The notes under the pieces: generated by a model
Told to the model about the DNA's origin: nothing
Seen by the model: only the letters and a program-made list of their open reading frames with translations
Database searches by the model: none
DNA from: Acidobacteriota bacterium
GTDB taxonomy: Bacteria > Acidobacteriota > Terriglobia > Terriglobales > Acidobacteriaceae
Direction: 5' to 3'
Assembly (NCBI GenBank): GCA_021792135.1
Contig: JAJYVF010000039.1
Location: forward strand, 1-39,754
DNA: 39,754 nucleotides
Part shown: positions 33,878 through 39,754 of the stretch, in pieces
Numbering within the stretch: position 1 is the first letter of the stretch
Layout: every line of letters begins with the position of its first letter
Program-made: the position numbers and the translations under genes

Positions 33878-34818
33878 GGATATCGGCTATTGCCGCTCGT
33901 GGAATCCTGATCCTGGGGGCGGTTCTTTTCGTTCCCCTCGCGGTCTGCCAACAGAAATCAGGGGATCTGGAGCGAGCTCGCAGCCTCGCGATCGCGGGAA
34001 AACTGGCGGAAGCAGAAGCCATTCTCCATGGCGCGATCCAGCAGGATCCCTCCTCCGCGGACGCCCACTTCCTTCTCGGCTACATATTGTTCCGCGAAGA
34101 GAAGCCGCGAGATTCGCTGGCGGAATATACGGCTGGCGCACGCGCGCGCCGCCCAGGGGCTGACGATTTCAGAGTCATCGCGTCCGATTACGTGCTGTTG
34201 GGCGATTACGCTGATGCTGCGAAATGGTTTACCGAGGTAACCGCGGAGAAGCCGGACGATGCAAATGCCTGGTATTTGCTGGGCCGGGCACAATATAACG
34301 AGGATCATTTCTCGAGCGCCGTGAGCAGCTATCAGCACGCGCTGGCTCTTCAACCGCGCTTCATCGAGGCAGAGAACAATCTCGGACTGGCCTGGCAGGG
34401 CTTGAACGACACGAACCATGCGATGACGGCGTTTCAGACGGCTGTTGACTGGCAGCAGGACCATCCTGTGGATGCTCAGCCCTACCTGAATCTGGGCAGT
34501 CTGCTGACGGATCAGAATCATGCGGACAAGGCACTGCCATATTTGCAGCAGGCCGCTGCTCTGGCCCCGAAGAACCCAAAGGTTCACGAAAGTCTCGGCC
34601 GCGCCTACGAGGCCCAAAATCAACTGGGCCAGGCCCAGCGCGAGCTGGAAGAGGCTTCTGCACTGGCCCCCGGCGTTTCAGGACTCCACTTCAAACTGGG
34701 CCGTATCTATCAGCGCGAAGGTCTCCGCCAGGAGGCGCAGCAGCAGTTCGCGATCTGTGCCCGACTCAACAGCACGCATTCTTCAAAGGAGACGCCGAAC
34801 CCGTTTACCCCTGACTGA
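33874..34818 (+). CDS. Secreted TPR-repeat protein
   Basis: This 314-residue protein has a signal peptide (MRISAIAARGILILGAVLFVPLAVCQQ) with a Cys at the cleavage region (VC-QQ), so a lipoprotein is possible though the lipobox is imperfect. About eight TPR units follow (for example AEAILHGAIQQDPSSADAHFLLGYILFREEKPRDSLAEYTAG and HAMTAFQTAVDWQQDHPVDAQPYLNLGSLL). The ATG at 33874 overlaps the cytochrome stop (ATGA), so translation is coupled. It is the last gene of the operon; no strong terminator follows. Confidence 0.85.
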   Translation: MRISAIAARGILILGAVLFVPLAVCQQKSGDLERARSLAIAGKLAEAEAILHGAIQQDPSSADAHFLLGYILFREEKPRDSLAEYTAGARARRPGADDFRVIASDYVLLGDYADAAKWFTEVTAEKPDDANAWYLLGRAQYNEDHFSSAVSSYQHALALQPRFIEAENNLGLAWQGLNDTNHAMTAFQTAVDWQQDHPVDAQPYLNLGSLLTDQNHADKALPYLQQAAALAPKNPKVHESLGRAYEAQNQLGQAQRELEEASALAPGVSGLHFKLGRIYQREGLRQEAQQQFAICARLNSTHSSKETPNPFTPD

Positions 34819-35241
34819 TCTTGGATGATTTCGAATGTGTCCCAGGGGGCTGCGGGACAGGTCGTGCCCCAGGATCTCCGGCAGACCTTGCGACATCCGC
34901 ACAGGAACCCTGGTCTTGCGCGGGAGGCGTCGTCATGCCTGACTGACTATCTGTGGTCGAACAGCGGTATGCAGCCTAAGCCAATGGGAGATGCTCTGCG
35001 ACCGGTCCGGTCGGGGCTTGCGCCCCCTTTCCCGAGGTTTTGGCACTGTGCCTGCCGAACGTGAGCAGAAGTGACATCTGTCTGTATCACGAAACCGGGT
35101 TACCGCACGGCAGATGCGGTTTCCGAGCGCTGCGGATGGCTGAGTAAATATTGTCGAATAAGTGAAATACTGTGTTGTAAGCTGCGGCGCGGTGCCATAA
35201 ATTGAATGAACCGGACTTTTTACTGTCTCGTATAGCTCAAA
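34819..35241. other. Intergenic region upstream of a LacI-type regulator gene
   Basis: No gene is recognised in this 423-bp gap. The part just before the regulator is AT-rich. GAAACCGGGTTAC, near 35090-35102, is a degenerate LacI-type dyad centred on CCGG and could be an autoregulatory site. A clear terminator for the upstream operon was not found. Confidence 0.3.
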
Positions 35242-36288
35242 ATGGTGAAGAAACGTCAGCGCCCAACACTCAGCGAAGTAGCTGCAAAAGCCCGGGTCGG
35301 AACGACAACCGTTTCGCGGGTGATCAACGGGGGACATCGTGTCGACCCGAAGACCCTGGCCCGGGTTCTTCGTGTCATCGAGACGCTCGGCTATACGCCG
35401 AACCAGGCAGCGCGCATTCTCAAGGGCGACCGTACCAGGACGATTGGCCTTTTGATTCCCAGCATTGCCGATCCTTTCTTTTCAAGCTGTGCGGAGGCGG
35501 CCCAGGCCATCGCCCGCTCCCATGATTCGCTGCTCATTGTGACTACAACTCACAACGATCCGAAGATTGAGATTGAAAGTGTGGACGTGCTGATGCGGCA
35601 CCGGTCCGACGGACTGATCATTGCACCCGCCGATTCGGAAAGCCAGACATTGCGTGGAGCGCTTCATCGGGCCGCCGTGCCCGTGGTGGCGCTTGATCGG
35701 CCATTCTCAGGTTCGTCGATTCCCGCGGTGGTTGCCGATAACTATGCCGGTGCGAAAATGGCGACGCAGCACTTAATCGATCACGGCTACAAGCGAATTG
35801 TCTGCATGACCGGGGAACCGAATCTTTATACGATTAGTGAGCGGATGCGCGGGTATCGCAAGACCGTCGAAGCTGCTAAGCTTCCATGCCTTCTGGATAC
35901 CTCGATCCAGGATTACAAGTCGGCCGAGCACGCAGTCGAGAGCATGCTGGCGCAGCCCCATCCGCCCGACGCAATCTTTACTCTCAAGAACAGCACCACG
36001 ATCTTTGCCTTCGAAGCGCTGCAGAAGCTCAACATTCCCATCCCCGCTTCGGTTGCCCTGCTCGGCTACGACGATTTCGAACTGGCGGCGGCTGTTCGTC
36101 CCTCCATCAGTGTCATCCAGCAGCCGATTGCCGAGATCGGGCGCATTGCGGCCGAACTGCTGTTCGACGCGCTGCTCAGGCCAACCAGGGGCGAGAGCGT
36201 TGCCGAACACGCGATCGGGCAACAGATTCAGCTCGAGACGCACCTGATCCGGCGTAGTTCCTGCGGGTGTCCTCCCTCCGCGTCATGA
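35242..36288 (+). CDS. LacI-family transcriptional regulator
   Basis: This 348-residue regulator is complete. The N-terminal HTH is TLSEVAAKARVGTTTVSRVINGGHRVDPKTLARVLRVIETLGYTPNQAARILKGDRTRTIGLLIPSI (residues 9-75). A periplasmic-binding-protein-like sensor domain follows to about residue 335, with the typical LLGYDDFELAAAVRPSISVIQQPIAEIGRIAAELL. Such proteins sense sugars and repress or activate catabolic genes. It follows the TPR/CRTAC1/cytochrome operon in the same direction and converges on a Tat-exported hydrolase gene. It is the only intact LacI-type regulator in the window and thus a candidate for binding the paired operators at 25013 and 25346; this is inference only. The start at 35242 lacks a strong ribosome-binding site. 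Confidence 0.92.
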   Translation: MVKKRQRPTLSEVAAKARVGTTTVSRVINGGHRVDPKTLARVLRVIETLGYTPNQAARILKGDRTRTIGLLIPSIADPFFSSCAEAAQAIARSHDSLLIVTTTHNDPKIEIESVDVLMRHRSDGLIIAPADSESQTLRGALHRAAVPVVALDRPFSGSSIPAVVADNYAGAKMATQHLIDHGYKRIVCMTGEPNLYTISERMRGYRKTVEAAKLPCLLDTSIQDYKSAEHAVESMLAQPHPPDAIFTLKNSTTIFAFEALQKLNIPIPASVALLGYDDFELAAAVRPSISVIQQPIAEIGRIAAELLFDALLRPTRGESVAEHAIGQQIQLETHLIRRSSCGCPPSAS

Positions 36289-36386
36289 AGGGATGCGTTG
36301 TCATGTCCGGGGCCGCCTCGAAAGTGGGGGGCTGCCCTCCCGCCAGGCCGCCAGCGTCCATCCGTGCGTGGATGCGGCTGGGTTCG

Positions 36387-36418
36387 CTGGTCCGGACCAG
36401 GGGAGGGCAGATCTGCCC
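36387..36418. repeat. Two adjacent perfect 14-bp palindromes between convergent genes
   Basis: CTGGTCCGGACCAG (36387-36400) and GGGCAGATCTGCCC (36405-36418) are each exact palindromes, separated by four bases, just after the 3' end of the convergent hydrolase gene (36428). Each could form a short hairpin on either strand. T-runs are absent, so termination by them is uncertain. Confidence 0.6.
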
Positions 36419-36427
36419 GGAAGCATC

Positions 36428-38938
36428 CTATTGCATCGCCTTCGTCGTGGAATCGAAGATCAGCCAGACCTCCGCCACCTGGCAACCCCGGCCATTGCTG
36501 CCCATTCCCGCCGCGCGCGTCCAGGTAAGTGTCAGTTCGCCCCGGGCCGTCGCCTCCGGTGGAATCGCAAATTCCTGGGGTGCCGGCGGCCAGGCCCGCA
36601 GGATGAGCGGATGTATCTCCACCGAGTCATTCGCCACAAGGCGAAGCCTGATCTGCGGCGCATCACCCGAGTAGACCACACGCAGTTTATACCCCCTCTT
36701 CTTATTCAGGCCCGAGTAGCGCATCTGCAGGGGAGTATCGTACAGAGCTTCTGCCCAGTGCTTCCACGCCTGTGGTGCCCGATCCTGCAGTCGATCGGGA
36801 TAATCGCACCCAATCAGCGGCGTGTGACGAAACTCCGGATCGGGCGCTCTCTCCTCGGGTATCACCAGGTGAGGCCGGTTCCGGGTATCTCCCAACTCAT
36901 CGTAATAGCCCCCGGGTCCCGGATCCGCGCGGAAGAGCAGATCGTGGATGGCTGCAATCTGCTTCATCGGATCGCTCTCCTTCCGGATCTCCAGAATCCT
37001 GCGGCGCATCCACAGGACATCGCTCACGGGCGTATCCAGGGTATCCAGATTGGCGGCACGTTCCACTGCCTCGGCATCATAGCGCTCCACCGCGAGCTGC
37101 ATGCGAATGCTCTGGAACAGGACCCCGGCGAGATTCTTCACCCGGGCACGCAGGCGACCGCTGGCTGGCTCCAGGAGGGTTTCTTCCAGCACGCGCTGCG
37201 ATTCGGCCAGCAGCAGATCCGGTCGCAAGCCGTTCGGAGGCAGCGTTGCCGGCTCTTCTCCAATCCCCAGGGCCACACCACTCCAGCCGATTTCCAGGGT
37301 GCGGCCAAGGATATCGCGAGCACGTACGACGTGGGCGGTCTCATCCAGCAAACGCTCGCGCACAAATGCATCGTAGTATGCCCGATACAGCGCCTGCTGG
37401 AATCTCCAGTTCTCCCTCACGGCCGGCGAGCAATTCCGCTCCATGTCTGCAAACCGCTCCAGCGTGACTTCCACGCCTGCATTCGTGAGCAGCGGGCCCT
37501 CCCAGTTCCTTTCCAGATCCAGAAGCCCCTGCGCGAAGCCTTCCTGCTGCTCCCTGCCCACGAAGTAGTGCGCAAAATCGCGCAGCACATCCTGAATCGG
37601 CTGCTGTGAGTCCCATGCCAGGGAGCTCCAGACAAACTTGTTGACATCGTCATTGCACCCTTCCGAATAGGAGATGAACCCGATCGTTCCGGGCATCACA
37701 TCGCGCAGGATGGCTGCCTCCCCGCGTGGCCGCGGATTGATGACTTCACGCCCCTCGGTGAGCTGAAAGGCCAAATCCCAGTCCGGGACCGGATACTGGC
37801 ACTGGAGACTGTGCGTGATGTCGGGATAGCAACGGATCGGATAACGCCGCGGCAGGGCCTCACGAAGCTCCTTCACCGAGAGTCGTGACATCGGCGCGAA
37901 GACCACACCATCCAGCCAGGACATGGTATGGGGCTCACGTGCAATCTCGAGAAACTCCTGCATCCACTCGCGGCTGAAGCCCTGCGGAGATACCCACATC
38001 TGCGCCTGGGGATGATAGCGGCGGAGACTCGTCTTCTGTTTCTCGAGCAGCGGCAGCAGATACTTCGGTTCGGTGTGCCCCGGATCGCCTCCCGGAACAA
38101 ATACAGCGTCGATGCGCGGCAGCGCTTCGAAGGTGCGAGCCCATTCCTGCACAGCCTTCTCCACCGTTGCCGGATCTGCGTAGCTGCCGTCCATCGCCGG
38201 GTACCAGATCCACACATCCGGCCCGTAATCATCGGCAATCCGGGACATTTCTGCCATCATTTGCCGGGGCGGCAGCAGGAAATGCGGGCTGTCAGGTAGA
38301 TCGTCAGTATGCGGTGGCAGCAGTTCGACTGCATTCGTGCCATACATCGCGAGGTCGCGGATGTACTGATCCCACATCTGCACAGACCAGGCATCATAGG
38401 AATTGGTCTTCGGCCGATATCCCAGCTGATGCCCTCGCAGGCGATATTCGGGATGGCTGACCAGGTTCAGTGGCGCATCCGGCAGCCGCGCTTCCTGCCG
38501 GCCGAAGTCGATCATCCGCAGCAGTTTTCCTGTTCCGTACAGCAGACCCCGCTGATCCGCCCCCACTACCGCGATCCACTGTCCATCTCCGTCGTCCCCG
38601 GTCCGCAGCAGAAACCCTTCCGGCGGCAGATTGCGGACTCCTGACAGAGAAATGCGGCGGCCGAATTCGCCGGCACTCTTTCTCGTTCCCAGGTACACCG
38701 TGACCGGCAATGAGCCCGGCGCGGCAGTGGGCTCATGATCCTGAACAGCCCACCGGATTCCACATCGCTTCTCTACCTCCTCAAGGAGGACCTGGGCTAT
38801 CTTCTGTCCCCGGTCTGTCTTTCGTGGAACTACGATCTGCGCCTTTTGCAGGTCGATGTCACCCCCGCTTTGAGCCAGCACCCATCCAGGCGTGCAGACC
38901 GTGGCTGCTGCAAGTCGAAGAAAATTTCTGCGCCTCAT
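36428..38938 (-). CDS. Tat-exported glycoside hydrolase, GH67/GH20-like (alpha-glucuronidase or hexosaminidase type)
   Basis: This 836-residue protein begins with a Tat-like signal (MRRRNFLRLAAATVCTPGWVLAQ). An N-terminal domain of about 120 residues (IVVPRKTDRGQKIAQVLLEEVEKRCGIRW...GSLPVTVYLG) matches the accessory alpha/beta domain shared by GH20 and GH67. A TIM-barrel region follows from about residue 165 (YRLRGHQLGYRPKTNSYDAWSVQMWDQYIRDLAMYGTNAVELLPP), with acidic stretches DDYGPDVWIWYPAMDGSY and FVPGGDPGHTEPKYLLPLLEK. A helical region and a C-terminal beta domain (LRLVANDSVEIHPLILRAWPPAPQEF) close the protein. Exact family and substrate are unsure. The ATG at 38938 has AGGAG about 12 bp upstream. 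It converges on the LacI-type gene. Confidence 0.68.
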   Translation of the reverse strand: MRRRNFLRLAAATVCTPGWVLAQSGGDIDLQKAQIVVPRKTDRGQKIAQVLLEEVEKRCGIRWAVQDHEPTAAPGSLPVTVYLGTRKSAGEFGRRISLSGVRNLPPEGFLLRTGDDGDGQWIAVVGADQRGLLYGTGKLLRMIDFGRQEARLPDAPLNLVSHPEYRLRGHQLGYRPKTNSYDAWSVQMWDQYIRDLAMYGTNAVELLPPHTDDLPDSPHFLLPPRQMMAEMSRIADDYGPDVWIWYPAMDGSYADPATVEKAVQEWARTFEALPRIDAVFVPGGDPGHTEPKYLLPLLEKQKTSLRRYHPQAQMWVSPQGFSREWMQEFLEIAREPHTMSWLDGVVFAPMSRLSVKELREALPRRYPIRCYPDITHSLQCQYPVPDWDLAFQLTEGREVINPRPRGEAAILRDVMPGTIGFISYSEGCNDDVNKFVWSSLAWDSQQPIQDVLRDFAHYFVGREQQEGFAQGLLDLERNWEGPLLTNAGVEVTLERFADMERNCSPAVRENWRFQQALYRAYYDAFVRERLLDETAHVVRARDILGRTLEIGWSGVALGIGEEPATLPPNGLRPDLLLAESQRVLEETLLEPASGRLRARVKNLAGVLFQSIRMQLAVERYDAEAVERAANLDTLDTPVSDVLWMRRRILEIRKESDPMKQIAAIHDLLFRADPGPGGYYDELGDTRNRPHLVIPEERAPDPEFRHTPLIGCDYPDRLQDRAPQAWKHWAEALYDTPLQMRYSGLNKKRGYKLRVVYSGDAPQIRLRLVANDSVEIHPLILRAWPPAPQEFAIPPEATARGELTLTWTRAAGMGSNGRGCQVAEVWLIFDSTTKAMQ

Positions 38939-39111
38939 CCTGTCTTTCAGCTCCTCGTCCTGGACAGATCATCGGCTCGCCATCCGCTTACCAGTGGACC
39001 ACACCGCGCCGCCATCGCAGCACCCGGCGCTTTCACAGGGGTTACTCGCCTGGTTCAGGCGGCCCTTTTCGAGCATCGCGCCCCGCGGAATCTTCGAGGC
39101 CCTGGGAGTCG

Positions 39112-39618
39112 TCAGTGGATGGTGACGTTTCCGCAGCAACGTTTGTATTTCTTGCCGGAGCCGCAATAACAGGGGTCATTACGACCGATCTTGATCCGTT
39201 GCTCGCGCGCTCCGGTCTGTTCCGGCCGCGGCTCACGGGTACGGTGACCAGAAAAGTAGTTGTAGAACCATGGCGCCGCCACAGACAAGCCCGCAAGGAC
39301 CTGCTTTCGCAGTTCCGGGTCTGGTGGAGCCTCCCATGAACGCAATTCCGGATCGGGATCGTTCTCATGGACCAGAGCCAGAACCGGCAACAGGACGGCA
39401 AACTTCTCCTTGTCCTCAAAGATCTCATTCCATCCTTCGCGGCAGAGGTTGATTCCACGCAGAAAGCCCTTCGCCCAGCGGTTGCCCCGCGGGATTTCCT
39501 CGCCTTCTTCAGCCTCAAACCAGGGCAGGAAGATCCCGTCCGCGGAAGCCAGCGCTTGTGCGACGAAGTTCCAATGACGCATGGCGAGGCTCAGAAACTC
39601 CTCCAGGTCGCCCCGCAT
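39112..39618 (-). CDS. UPF0149/YecA-like protein with SEC-C zinc motif, probably 5'-truncated
   Basis: This frame of 168 residues carries a UPF0149-type helical core ([65 protein letters not shown]) and ends with a SEC-C motif, [20 protein letters not shown], a zinc-binding tail found on SecA and many small proteins. Family members normally have another 30-60 residues at the N-terminus (the LDGxLTA region), which are missing here. Upstream codons remain open for about 14 residues and then run into sequence that resembles an insertion-sequence end, with an in-frame stop near 39660. The start given (ATG 39618) has no ribosome-binding site. The gene is therefore probably broken by insertion, unless this is a short variant. 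Confidence 0.7.
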   Translation of the reverse strand: MRGDLEEFLSLAMRHWNFVAQALASADGIFLPWFEAEEGEEIPRGNRWAKGFLRGINLCREGWNEIFEDKEKFAVLLPVLALVHENDPDPELRSWEAPPDPELRKQVLAGLSVAAPWFYNYFSGHRTREPRPEQTGAREQRIKIGRNDPCYCGSGKKYKRCCGNVTIH

Positions 39619-39634
39619 GGCAAACGGGTGATTT

Positions 39635-39754
39635 TGTCTACTCCATCTGGCCCCTTTTGATCATCTGAACTGGCCCCACCCTTTCTATGGTTGTTGTCAT
39701 TCCGTGCAGGCCGTAACGGAAGGAGCCCGCAGGGCGACTGGAGTTATGGCCTGC
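39635..39754. mobile_element. Probable insertion-sequence end (IS21-like terminal repeats), runs off the window
   Basis: Starting at TGTCTACTCC (39635) the sequence shows two spaced copies of CTGGCCCC (39647-39654 and 39670-39677) with CATCTG repeated around TTTTGAT. Multiple short direct repeats inside a TGT-type terminus are typical of IS21-family ends. Farther in, GCAGGCCGTAAC and GTTATGGCCTGC (39754 end) form an imperfect 12-bp inverted repeat. The element seems to interrupt the UPF0149 gene. No transposase is in the window, so the family call is tentative. Confidence 0.45.

Overview
The window looks like chromosomal DNA of an acidobacterium (Acidobacteriota, Terriglobia/Acidobacteriaceae-like). 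This is inferred from the GC-rich coding sequence, two very large TonB-dependent receptors with an N-terminal carboxypeptidase-regulatory-like domain, CRTAC1 (ASPIC/UnbV) and TPR proteins, several secreted glycoside hydrolases and LacI-type regulators. No rRNA, tRNA or CRISPR array was seen.

Layout. (1) 149-7806, minus strand: a tight operon of an ArsR-type regulator followed by six subunits of a hydrogenase-4/complex-I-like membrane complex (HyfB, C, E, F, G, I order). The large subunit lacks both CxxC pairs that hold the NiFe centre, so this is an energy-converting-hydrogenase-related (Ehr) complex rather than a hydrogenase. (2) 8006-9547: two divergent small secreted helical proteins of unknown function. 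(3) 9791-10090: a frameshifted remnant of an NAD-dependent epimerase (SDR). (4) 10140-13600, minus: a GH95-like hydrolase and an SGNH esterase, preceded by the truncated HTH end of a LacI regulator. (5) 14167-15839, plus: peroxiredoxin, a small winged-helix protein and an atypical aquaporin, with a Crp/Fnr-like palindrome upstream. (6) 16417-17904: a radical SAM/B12 protein of the DUF4070 (HpnP-like) family. (7) 18485-25549: a TonB-dependent receptor converging on a secreted GH38 alpha-mannosidase through a perfect terminator hairpin. (8) 25550-34818: a second large TonB-dependent receptor, tandem hairpins, then a compact operon TPR / CRTAC1 / seven-haem cytochrome c with TPR / TPR. (9) 35242-38938: an intact LacI regulator converging on a Tat-exported GH67/GH20-like hydrolase. 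(10) The right edge: a UPF0149/SEC-C protein that seems cut at its N-terminus by the end of an insertion sequence.

How it fits together. Regions 4 and 7-9 form a saccharide-acquisition neighbourhood: outer-membrane receptors, exported glycosidases and an esterase, and LacI-type control. The strongest regulatory signal is in the 669-bp divergent gap between the alpha-mannosidase gene and the second receptor. Two copies of an 18-bp LacI-type operator (TGGAAACGATACCATCGG) lie in opposite orientation, each just downstream of a TTGACA-type promoter that faces one of the two genes. The TPR/CRTAC1/multihaem cytochrome operon next to this receptor is the best candidate for an undescribed extracytoplasmic redox system.
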